Source: Bacillota bacterium (GTDB taxonomy: Bacteria > Bacillota > Clostridia > DSM-8532). Taken from it: a stretch of DNA of 19,083 nucleotides. Below are positions 7,290 to 13,506 of this stretch, piece after piece (positions within the stretch are counted from its first letter, which is position 1; every line of letters begins with the position of its first letter). A program made the position numbers and the translations under genes. A model generated the notes under the pieces. The model searched no databases, had not been told where the DNA came from, and saw only the letters and a program-made list of their open reading frames with translations. The stretch covers positions 1 to 19,083 of the forward strand of contig JAEXRM010000102.1 in assembly GCA_023440865.1 (NCBI GenBank), written 5' to 3'.

Positions 7290-9854
7290 ATGGACAGAAA
7301 GCAGTTCGCCCGCTTGTTCGAAGAACGCATCCTGCTGCTCGACGGCGCAACCGGAACCCAGATGATGAAGCGGGGCATGCCGGCCGGTGTCTGTCCCGAA
7401 CTGTGGGCCATCGAGCACCCGGAGGCGCTTGCCTCCGTCCAGAAGGCATATGTGGCGGCCGGTTCGCATGCCGTCTATACCTTCACGTTCGGCGGCAGCC
7501 GGTTCAAGCTGTCCGAGTACGGCCTGGCGGAACGCACCCGCGAAATCAACGCCACGCTGGCGCGCATTTCGCGCGAGGCGGTGGGGGAAGGGGTGCTGGT
7601 AGCGGGCGATCTCGCGCCGTGCGGCCGCATGCTCGAGCCATATGGCGATGCGGCCTTCGAGGATGTCGTCGAGGGCTTCAAGGAACAGGTGCGCGGCCTG
7701 CTCGACGGCGGCGTGGACTTCTTCGCAATCGAAACGATGATGGACCTGCAGGAGGCGCGCGCCGCGCTGCTGGCGGTCCGCGAGCTGTGCGACCTGCCCG
7801 TGCTGGTCACGATGACCTATGAGAGCGGCATGCACACCCTCACGGGCACCGATCCGCTCTCCGCCCTCGTCACGCTGCAGTCGCTCGGCGCGGATGCCGT
7901 CGGCACGAACTGCTCGTCCGGGCCGCAGGAGATGGTCGACGTGATCCGGGCGATGAAGCCATACGCGCAGGTGCCGCTGGTGGCCAAGCCCAATGCCGGC
8001 AAACCGCGGCTCGTGGATGGGAAAACCGTGTTCGACATGGATGCGGACCAGTTTGCGGGTCATGTCCGGGCGCTTGTCGATGCAGGCGTGAACGCGCTGG
8101 GTGGCTGCTGCGGCACCGATCCGGGCTTCATCGCGAAGCTGGCTGATCGCACCCGGGGCGTGAAACCGGCATCTCCCGCCTCCCCGGCGGAGAGCCTTGT
8201 CTGCTCCGCCCGCCGGACAGTACGCGTGGGTGCGGGTCTTCCGTTCACGGTCATCGGCGAGCGGCTCAATCCCACCGGCAAAAAGGCCCTGAAGGAAGCC
8301 CTGCTTTCCGGAGACATGGATGAGGTGTTCGACATCGCACGCGACCAGCTGGACGCGGGTGCGGCCATCCTCGATGTGAACGCCGGTGTGCCCGGCATCG
8401 ACGAGGTGGCCGTCCTGCAGGCCATGGTGCAGACTGTCGTCCAGGCGACGCCGCTTCCCGTGTGCCTCGATTCCTCGAACCCGGAGGCGCTGGAGGCGGC
8501 GCTGCGCACCTACGCGGGTCGGGCCATCGTCAACTCGGTATCGGGGGAGGCGGTCAAGCTCGAACGCATCCTGCCACTGGCGGCCAAATATGGCGCGATG
8601 GTGGTCGTGCTGCCGGTTGACGATGCGGGCGTGCCCGAGACCGTGGCAGAACGCATCGCCGTCACGGAGCGCGTGATGGAACAGGTGCGCCGCCATGGCC
8701 TGACGGAGCGCGATGTGCTGGTGGACGGCCTGATGATGACTGTCGCCTCCGATCCCATGGCGGGTCGCAAGACCCTTGATTTCCTGCGGTGGGTGTCCGG
8801 AACCCTCAAGGCCAACTCGGTGCTGGGCCTTTCGAACGTCTCCTTCGGCATGCCTGCGCGCGAGTGGCTCAACGCGTCCTTCCTGGCGATGGCCATCGGT
8901 GCGGGCATGACAACCGCCATCCTCAATCCGTCCTCCGAGGTCATGACACATGTGCGCATGGCTTCCGACCTGCTGCTCGGGCAGGATCGCGACGCGCTGC
9001 GGTGGATTGGCGCCTATGCCGGCAAGGATGGCAAGGCGGCCGGCGGAACGGGATCGGGCGGAGCGACCGGATCCGGTGCGGCAAATGGCGGCGCGGCCGG
9101 CGCGGGCGGTACGGCAAACGGCGGATCGGCTGGTGCGCATGGCGCGGCAAACGGCGACGCGACAAGCGGAATCGCAGGCGCTGCAACGGGCGGGTTGCCT
9201 GTCGTCCGGGAGGACGACGCCATCGCACAGGCCGTGCTCCACGGCAACCGCGACAGCATGCTCGGCCTGCTCGATGCGGCGCTCAAGCGGGGGCGCACGC
9301 CGGCCTCGATTATCGACGACAGCCTGGTGCCGGCCATCACGGAGGTCGGTGCGCTATATGAACGCAAGCGCTATTTTCTCCCGCAGCTCATCCAGGGAGC
9401 GGAGGCCATGCAGCGCGCGATGCAGGTGCTCGAGCCGATGCTGGCCGAAGCGGACCGCGGTGCGCCGAAGGGGCGTGTCGTGATCGCCACGGTGCGTGGC
9501 GACATCCACGACATCGGCAAGAACATCGTCGCATTGCTGCTCAAGAATGCCGGATTCGATGTGGTCGACCTGGGCAAGGATGTGTCGGAGCATGCCATCC
9601 TCGAGGCGGTGAAAGCACATGAGGCGGACATCGTGGCGCTTTCGGCCCTCATGACCACGACCATGACCGAAATGCCGAAGGTGGCCGAGGCGATCCGTCG
9701 CTCCGGCAGCGACGCGGCCATCCTGGTCGGCGGCGCCGTACTCGACGAGACCTACGCCGCATCCTTCGGCGCGCACTACACCCCCGATGCCTATCGTGCC
9801 GTCCGGAAGGCGGAGACCCTGCTGCAACGGAATCTGCGCACCGGACACGCCTGA
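7290..9854 (+). CDS. metH: Cobalamin-dependent methionine synthase lacking the reactivation domain
   Basis: This 854-residue enzyme transfers a methyl group from methyltetrahydrofolate via cobalamin to homocysteine, giving methionine. Its domains are as follows. The homocysteine/zinc domain spans 1-290, with zinc ligands Cys208 (GTNCSSGP) and Cys273-Cys274 (GGCCGTD). The pterin-binding TIM barrel spans about 320-575 (FTVIGERLNPTGKK, ILDVNAG, CLDSSNPEALEAAL). The cobalamin cap domain lies at about 640-720. The Rossmann cobalamin domain lies at about 725-850, with the lower axial ligand His740 in GDIHDIGKN and GGAVLDE near the end. ATG 7290 has AGGAGGG upstream. Residues about 582-636 form a Gly/Ala/Asn/Thr/Ser-rich linker between pterin and cap domains, much longer and simpler than usual. 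The C-terminal activation domain is absent and supplied by the preceding gene. No metF or folate transferase gene is adjacent. Confidence 0.95.
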   Translation: MDRKQFARLFEERILLLDGATGTQMMKRGMPAGVCPELWAIEHPEALASVQKAYVAAGSHAVYTFTFGGSRFKLSEYGLAERTREINATLARISREAVGEGVLVAGDLAPCGRMLEPYGDAAFEDVVEGFKEQVRGLLDGGVDFFAIETMMDLQEARAALLAVRELCDLPVLVTMTYESGMHTLTGTDPLSALVTLQSLGADAVGTNCSSGPQEMVDVIRAMKPYAQVPLVAKPNAGKPRLVDGKTVFDMDADQFAGHVRALVDAGVNALGGCCGTDPGFIAKLADRTRGVKPASPASPAESLVCSARRTVRVGAGLPFTVIGERLNPTGKKALKEALLSGDMDEVFDIARDQLDAGAAILDVNAGVPGIDEVAVLQAMVQTVVQATPLPVCLDSSNPEALEAALRTYAGRAIVNSVSGEAVKLERILPLAAKYGAMVVVLPVDDAGVPETVAERIAVTERVMEQVRRHGLTERDVLVDGLMMTVASDPMAGRKTLDFLRWVSGTLKANSVLGLSNVSFGMPAREWLNASFLAMAIGAGMTTAILNPSSEVMTHVRMASDLLLGQDRDALRWIGAYAGKDGKAAGGTGSGGATGSGAANGGAAGAGGTANGGSAGAHGAANGDATSGIAGAATGGLPVVREDDAIAQAVLHGNRDSMLGLLDAALKRGRTPASIIDDSLVPAITEVGALYERKRYFLPQLIQGAEAMQRAMQVLEPMLAEADRGAPKGRVVIATVRGDIHDIGKNIVALLLKNAGFDVVDLGKDVSEHAILEAVKAHEADIVALSALMTTTMTEMPKVAEAIRRSGSDAAILVGGAVLDETYAASFGAHYTPDAYRAVRKAETLLQRNLRTGHA
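9033..9198 (+). repeat. Low-complexity Gly/Ala/Asn-encoding segment inside metH
   Basis: About 165 bases made almost wholly of Gly, Ala, Asn, Ser and Thr codons, with an irregular recurring pattern of Ala-Ala-Asn-Gly and Gly-Gly-X. It stays in frame and falls exactly between two folded domains, so it acts as a flexible tether. The irregular repetition suggests growth by slippage. Confidence 0.75.
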
Positions 9855-9909
9855 CTGCGGGATTGTCGGATGTGTGGCGCGTGCCGCGGCCGCCGGCATG
9901 CAAACAGGA

Positions 9910-9945
9910 AATCCCAGCCGGCCACTTGAAGGTACGGCTGGGATT
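9910..9945. repeat. Perfect 11-bp intergenic stem-loop after metH
   Basis: AATCCCAGCCG at 9910-9920 pairs exactly with CGGCTGGGATT at 9935-9945 around a 14-base loop. It lies 55 bases after the metH stop and about 50 bases before the next promoter. There is no T-tract, so it is not a classical terminator. It may stabilise the 3' end of the metH message or be a dispersed palindromic repeat. Confidence 0.6.
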
Positions 9946-9993
9946 CGCGCGTCCTGCGCCGGGTCGTCGGGATGCGCCGCAGGTCGCGGTGCG

Positions 9994-10022
9994 TTGTCAT
10001 GGGCGTGCTGGTTTGATATACT
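9994..10022 (+). promoter_or_regulatory. Sigma-70-type promoter of the small membrane protein gene
   Basis: TTGTCA (9994-9999) and TATACT (10017-10022) lie 17 bases apart, each matching the consensus at five of six positions. The predicted start near 10029 leaves a leader of about 25 bases before ATG 10054. Confidence 0.65.
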
Positions 10023-10053
10023 GACGGCATTCGCGGAGCTGGGGGAACATAAA

Positions 10054-10629
10054 ATGGAACAGGCTGCCTCCCTGGGCGTGTTCGGTGCCCTGCAGAAAAT
10101 GACGGAAACATTTCGCGGGGTGCTTCCCATATTCATCCTGCTGTCGCTTGTGGCCGGTGTCTGGCTCTACTACCTGCTGGTATCGCGGCATGAACCGTCG
10201 GACCGCTCCTTTGGCGAAGCCCTGCGCGCCTTTCTGCGCTTCGAGCAGATGTTCTGGCCGCTTCTGGGAAGGGTGCTCTATCTCTCCTTGTCCGTATTCC
10301 TGGTGCTCAGCGGCCTCCTGACCATGATCGCCGTCAATTTTTTCGGCGGTCTCGTTGGCACCACCCTCCTGCTGCTGGTCGTCCGCATCCTGTTTGAAAT
10401 GACACTGGTGCTGTTTTCCCTGTATGAGCGCTTGCTCCATTTGGAAGGCGGTACAACCTCCGACAGGCGGAACCACAGGGAAGAAGCCGGAGAGCGGCGT
10501 CCCGATGCGGTGCGGCGCAAGGACTTCCGCATGTTCAGAGCGGTCCGAGGCATGTCCAGGCTCATGTCCGTCAAGCGCAAGGGGCGTCCACCGGTATCGC
10601 CCGACGAGGCGGACAACCCCCACGATTGA
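10054..10629 (+). CDS. Small membrane protein, DUF4282-like
   Basis: This 191-residue protein has three probable membrane helices, at about 23-42, 70-94 and 97-123. The last two form a hairpin with a Gly-rich turn (NFFGGLVG), and the stretch VVRILFEMTLVLFSLYERLL follows. This pattern resembles DUF4282-type proteins, of unknown function, but I cannot confirm the family. The last 65 residues are very basic and polar (many Arg and Lys) and are probably cytoplasmic. ATG 10054 is chosen because GGGGGAA lies upstream and the promoter at 9994-10022 precedes it closely. Longer in-frame starts would lie upstream of that promoter and cover the metH 3' hairpin. It has its own promoter and no obvious partner. 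The next genes are tRNAs. Confidence 0.7.
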   Translation: MEQAASLGVFGALQKMTETFRGVLPIFILLSLVAGVWLYYLLVSRHEPSDRSFGEALRAFLRFEQMFWPLLGRVLYLSLSVFLVLSGLLTMIAVNFFGGLVGTTLLLLVVRILFEMTLVLFSLYERLLHLEGGTTSDRRNHREEAGERRPDAVRRKDFRMFRAVRGMSRLMSVKRKGRPPVSPDEADNPHD

Positions 10630-10666
10630 GCGGGACATGCGACGCGCACGAGAACGGGTGAATTCT

Positions 10667-10728
10667 CAAGGGCCGGCAGGCCTTCTTCGCGCGGCAAACC
10701 GTGAAAGTGCCGCCTACGTAGGCCCTTG
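10667..10728. repeat. Nested inverted repeats before the tRNA promoter
   Basis: CAAGGGCC (10667-10674) pairs with GGCCCTTG (10721-10728). Inside it GCGGCA (10691-10696) pairs with TGCCGC (10708-10713). The resulting 62-base structure lies between the membrane protein stop and the tRNA promoter. No U-tract follows. It may be the 3' end of the upstream message or a structured RNA. Confidence 0.4.
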
Positions 10729-10781
10729 CATGGCCGACCGGCATCGTGGGGACGGCATCCGGTTTTTTCTGCGAAAGAGGG

Positions 10782-10811
10782 TAGACAAAGGCGGCCGGTC
10801 GATGCTATAAT
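10782..10811 (+). promoter_or_regulatory. Promoter of the tRNA pair
   Basis: TAGACA (10782-10787) and a perfect TATAAT (10806-10811) are 18 bases apart. The start would be near 10818, about 20 bases before the tRNA-Gly 5' end, which suits a stable-RNA operon. Confidence 0.75.
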
Positions 10812-10838
10812 CAATTTCGCCGCAACGCTCCTGAGTGC

Positions 10839-10912
10839 GCGGGTGTAGTTCAATGGCAGAACTTCAGCTTCCCAAGCTGACCGCGAGGGTTCGATTCCCT
10901 TCACCCGCTCCA
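10839..10912 (+). tRNA. tRNA-Gly (anticodon CCC)
   Basis: A 74-base cloverleaf. The acceptor GCGGGTG pairs with CACCCGC, and the discriminator T and encoded CCA close the gene. The anticodon stem TCAGC/GCTGA encloses the loop TTCCCAA, so the anticodon is CCC and reads GGG. The T-loop is the standard TTCGATT. GGG is a common glycine codon in GC-rich genomes. It is the first gene of a two-tRNA unit. Confidence 0.96.
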
Positions 10913-10943
10913 TTGGTCTTCCGCACGGCGGCATACCGAACAG

Positions 10944-11019
10944 GCCCTTATAGCTCAGTCGGTAGAGCGCATCCATGGTAAGGATGAGGTCATCGGTCCG
11001 ATTCCGATTAAGGGCTCCA
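10944..11019 (+). tRNA. tRNA-Thr (anticodon GGT)
   Basis: A 76-base cloverleaf. The acceptor GCCCTTA pairs with TAAGGGC, the discriminator is T, and CCA is encoded. The anticodon stem CATCC/GGATG encloses ATGGTAA, giving anticodon GGT for ACC/ACT. The D arm is normal (GCTC/GAGC with GG in the loop). The T stem ATCGG/CCGAT is intact, but its loop reads TCCGATT instead of TTCGATT, so position 55 is C where nearly all tRNAs have U (pseudouridine). It is probably functional, with that exception noted. Confidence 0.93.
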
Positions 11020-11024
11020 CTGGG

Positions 11025-11066
11025 AAAACCCCCGAACACGCCGAGAGGTGATGTGCGGGGGTTTTT
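11025..11066 (+). terminator. Intrinsic terminator of the tRNA operon
   Basis: AAAACCCCCG (11025-11034) pairs with CGGGGGTTTT (11056-11065), ten base pairs, with the T-run at the 3' side. It begins five bases after the tRNA-Thr CCA end. The A-run on the left arm may allow function in both directions. Confidence 0.85.
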
Positions 11067-11179
11067 CCATGCCTGCATACCTTTTGTGAAATGAACGGTA
11101 CAAGTGGTAAAGAGGCTGTTGGCCGGTTCAGGATCCGCCGGATGCGCCGGTGGTCGGAACCGCCGCAAGGAGGTCCGTG

Positions 11180-12133
11180 ATGGGCGACAATCCGCTGCAA
11201 ACTGTCCTGTACCTGTTGTTCGGCCTGGAAACCGCCTGGTGGATCGTGTGGATCGCCCTGGCGTTTTCCCGCAAGATCTACGCCAACTCGATCTTCATGC
11301 TCGTATCATGTGTCGTCTGGAGTGGCACCGTCATCGGCGCCCTGGTCGGCATGCCGGACGGTGGCGCCTTCGTGGTGGCCGTCATCCTGGCGGTGATCCC
11401 CTTCCTGCTGTTGCCCGGCATGGTGACGATCATCGCCGAGTACCAGCGCGGCGTCCTCTTCCGCTTCGGCAAGCTGGCCGGCGTGCTGCATCCGGGTTTG
11501 AACATCATCTTTCCCTTCGGCATCGATCGGGTCGTGAAGATCGACCTGCGCACCTTCACCATCGATGTCGCCAAGCAGGAGGTCATCACGAAGGACAACA
11601 TTCCCGTGATGGTCGATGCGGTCGTGTACTTCAACATCTTCGATCCGGTGCTGGCTGTCACGAAGGTGGCGAACTACACGCTCAGCACCACCCTGCTCGG
11701 TCAGACCACCCTGCGGTCCATCCTGGGCCAGCACGACCTCGACGAGATCCTGTCCAAGCGGGCGGATCTCAACGGCCTGCTGACAAGCCTGCTCGACCGC
11801 GACACCGACCCCTGGGGCGTGAAGGTGACCGCCGTTGAGATCAAGAGCATCGAAATGCCCGATTCGATGAAACGGGCCATGGCCAAGCAGGCGGAAGCGG
11901 AACGCGAACGCCGGGCAAAGGTCATTGCCGCCGACGGCGAGTTCCAGGCGTCCCAAAAGCTGGCCGAGGCGGCCGCAGTCATCTCGACCCAGCCGGCATC
12001 GCTGCAGCTGCGGTATTTGCAGACCCTGACGGAGATTGCCGTTGAGAAGAACTCGACCATCGTGTTCCCGCTGCCGATCGACCTGGTCGAGTTGTTTCTG
12101 GGGAAGATCGGCGGTGAGCGCTCCCGCCAGTAG
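11180..12133 (+). CDS. Slipin (SPFH/stomatin-family membrane protein)
   Basis: This 317-residue SPFH protein belongs to a family that forms ring-like scaffolds in membrane microdomains. Three hydrophobic helices (about 8-29, 37-57 and 62-86) come first. The SPFH domain (about 85-265) shows the slipin pattern: EYQRGVLFRFGKLAGVLHPGLN, IDLRTFTIDVAKQEVITKDN, VDAVVYFNIFDP, and AEAERERRAKVIAADGEFQASQKLAEAA. The C-terminus (LRYLQTLTEIAVEKNSTIVFPLPIDL) is typical. Ordinary slipins have one N-terminal hairpin or helix, so the first two helices are an extension. ATG 11180 follows AAGGAGG by six bases. No NfeD-type partner is adjacent, although such partners are common. A weak promoter (TTGTGA/TAAAGA, 11084-11113) may drive it. 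The message probably ends at 12264-12301. Confidence 0.92.
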   Translation: MGDNPLQTVLYLLFGLETAWWIVWIALAFSRKIYANSIFMLVSCVVWSGTVIGALVGMPDGGAFVVAVILAVIPFLLLPGMVTIIAEYQRGVLFRFGKLAGVLHPGLNIIFPFGIDRVVKIDLRTFTIDVAKQEVITKDNIPVMVDAVVYFNIFDPVLAVTKVANYTLSTTLLGQTTLRSILGQHDLDEILSKRADLNGLLTSLLDRDTDPWGVKVTAVEIKSIEMPDSMKRAMAKQAEAERERRAKVIAADGEFQASQKLAEAAAVISTQPASLQLRYLQTLTEIAVEKNSTIVFPLPIDLVELFLGKIGGERSRQ

Positions 12134-12263
12134 GGCGATGGTGGATACGGTTTCCCGTCCCGCGGCATCCCGGCGTGTTCATTTGGACGTGCATGCCGGG
12201 ATGTCGTCGCGCTGTGTCCGGTCCGGCCGGTAAGCGCGTCGACTCGAATCGCATTGCGGCATG

Positions 12264-12301
12264 CCGGTTTCGCATGGTGCGGAAGCGGTCGTGTTTTTTT
12301 T
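12264..12301 (+). terminator. Intrinsic terminator downstream of the slipin gene
   Basis: CCGGTTTCGCA (12264-12274) pairs with TGCGGAAGCGG (12278-12288), with one mismatch and one G-U pair, around a three-base loop. An eight-T run follows at 12294-12301. The five bases between stem and T-run reduce confidence a little. Confidence 0.6.
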
Positions 12302-12375
12302 CAGGAACAAGGAGATTTGGTTTATGTATCTGTAAAAGTGCACGACAAATCGCGGCTGAACGGACGGTTTTCGGT

Positions 12376-12411
12376 GCAATGCAACAGAAGATGCCGGTGA
12401 ACTTGCATTGC
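12376..12411. repeat. 9-bp inverted repeat overlapping a -35 element
   Basis: GCAATGCAA (12376-12384) and TTGCATTGC (12403-12411) are exact inverted copies, 18 bases apart. The right half covers the -35 hexamer of the next promoter, as an operator would. It could also fold as RNA if transcription comes from upstream. Confidence 0.45.
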
Positions 12412-12432
12412 GCCCCCGAACGGTGCTACGAT
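12403..12432 (+). promoter_or_regulatory. Promoter with extended -10 for a short transcript
   Basis: TTGCAT (12403-12408) and TACGAT (12427-12432) lie 18 bases apart, with TGC directly before the -10. The start would be near 12439. The only downstream signals are a terminator at 12475-12508 and the gene at 12580. Confidence 0.5.
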
Positions 12433-12474
12433 GATGCAGGAGCCATACTCCGGTAGGCTTTCCAAAGAGCAATG

Positions 12475-12508
12475 ACGCTTTCGCAGCAGTCCTGCGGAGG
12501 CGTTTTTC
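12475..12508 (+). terminator. Strong intrinsic terminator or attenuator
   Basis: ACGCTTTCGCAG (12475-12486) pairs with CTGCGGAGGCGT (12492-12503) around the loop CAGTC, with two G-U pairs, and is followed by TTTT. It lies about 36 bases after the predicted start and 72 bases before the next coding sequence. It either ends a small RNA of about 70 bases or attenuates the gene at 12580. Confidence 0.75.
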
Positions 12509-12579
12509 TATAACCGGCCCGCCGGCTGGCTGGCCGTTACGTGCCGGTATAGCTGAATGCCTGGTTCAGGAGGTTTCGC

Positions 12580-13311
12580 ATGGATCAGAACACAAGACCC
12601 ACACGCCTGTTCTGCAGGCTGGGAAAATCCATGCTGTTGCATCCTGAAACGGCAGCCTTCGCCGTACGCAAGCTCGAGGCTGCGGGCGTCGGCGTATTCT
12701 TCGGCGGTCTGCCATCCGCATACGGCAGCCGCGCATCCTGCCGCAGGCACGGTCTGCTGCGCATCCACTGGTACGAGGATGCGATGCTGACCATGATGCG
12801 CTCTGGCTCCTCCGACGGGGGCCTCGAGTCGGTCTTCATGGAACTGGAGCCTCATTTCAACGGTGTGCAGGCTGCCTGTGTGCGACCTGACAGCCGCATG
12901 TCCTCGGGAGATCTTCTTTCGGGCAAGCTGATGTGGTGGTGCGGACTCGACAATGAAGCCGCGGGACCCGGATCGCAGTGGTTCGAACAGCTGCGCGCAC
13001 GGATTCCGTGGTTCAGTCATGGTGTCTGGCCGACAGGCAGGATGGACAAGGCGCTGGATGTCGCCGTCGACTGCATGCGCGAAGGCGCAGATGCGGTCAT
13101 GTGCACCGGCCCCGGCATCCGGGAAGGCGCGCCGTTGGTGCAGACTGCGAAGGCGCTCGCCAGGGCCGGCATCTCTGGGATCGATGTTGCCGGCATCGAG
13201 AGCGCCGTCGACGCCATCGCGGAGTCATCCGGCTTGTCATCCGCCCTCGGGGCACCCGCGATACTGCGGGAAGGCCTGGGTTCCCGCATGAATCCGGTGT
13301 TCGGTCGATAA
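12580..13311 (+). CDS. Protein of unknown function
   Basis: I do not recognise this 243-residue protein. ATG 12580 has AGGAGG seven bases upstream. There is no signal peptide and no membrane helix, so it is probably cytoplasmic. The N-terminal half has several Cys and His residues (Cys12, CRRHG near 48-52) but no known metal motif. A hydrophobic, Trp-containing region (GKLMWWCGL) lies near 110-120. The C-terminal half has alternating strand/helix character (ALDVAVDCMREGADAVMCTG, AKALARAGISGIDVAG) reminiscent of a Rossmann or TIM-barrel fold, which is a guess. Base composition matches its neighbours, so there is no sign of recent transfer. A terminator-like hairpin 100 bases beyond its stop probably ends the message. 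Confidence 0.75.
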   Translation: MDQNTRPTRLFCRLGKSMLLHPETAAFAVRKLEAAGVGVFFGGLPSAYGSRASCRRHGLLRIHWYEDAMLTMMRSGSSDGGLESVFMELEPHFNGVQAACVRPDSRMSSGDLLSGKLMWWCGLDNEAAGPGSQWFEQLRARIPWFSHGVWPTGRMDKALDVAVDCMREGADAVMCTGPGIREGAPLVQTAKALARAGISGIDVAGIESAVDAIAESSGLSSALGAPAILREGLGSRMNPVFGR

Positions 13312-13413
13312 GCATGCCCGTCCGGGACACAAGGGCATGACGAGTCCCCACGCGTGCATTTGGCACATGACATGTCCGCCCCCTCGCAGAAACAAGCCAA
13401 GTGCGGTATGATG

Positions 13414-13446
13414 AACGGTGTTCCGGAGTCCGGGCCACCGTTTTTT
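13414..13446 (+). terminator. Intrinsic terminator between the unknown gene and the cyclodeaminase gene
   Basis: AACGGTG (13414-13420) pairs with CACCGTT (13436-13442), and inside it CCGG pairs with CCGG around AGT. A six-T run follows (13441-13446). It most likely ends the upstream message. A -10-like TATGAT (13407-13412) lies directly before it, with only a poor -35. Confidence 0.65.
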
Positions 13447-13506
13447 GTCATGGGAATCCACCCTGTTCAAGTCGGTGTTTCGTCGGACGGGAGAGGAGGA
13501 CCGACC

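Larger units (their letters stand above)
12134..12579. other. 446-base gene-free gap with hairpins, promoter and terminators
   Basis: The gap holds, in order, a 9-bp hairpin (CATCCCGGC at 12166-12174 with GCCGGGATG at 12195-12203, no U-tract), a terminator (12264-12301), a Shine-Dalgarno-like AAGGAGA leading to a three-codon frame (ATG 12324, stop 12333-12335), an inverted repeat (12376-12411), a promoter, a second terminator, and the Shine-Dalgarno sequence of the next gene. I see no protein gene in it on either strand. Confidence 0.6.

Noticed and set aside
7095..9242. A 715-codon open frame on the minus strand opposite metH
   Set aside because: It lies antisense to a gene with complete domain motifs. 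Its His/Arg/Gly/Ala-rich product has no recognisable fold, and long antisense frames are expected in GC-rich genes.
12439..12475. Cyclic-di-GMP (GEMM) riboswitch
   Set aside because: CTCCGGTAGG resembles a piece of some GEMM sequences, but the conserved GGCAAACC, GCAAAGCC and GGGTTACC elements are missing and the leader is too short.
13313..13339. CATGCCC/GGGCATG hairpin as the terminator of the unknown gene
   Set aside because: The stem is only 7 bp with no T-tract, and the structure at 13414-13446 is a much better terminator.
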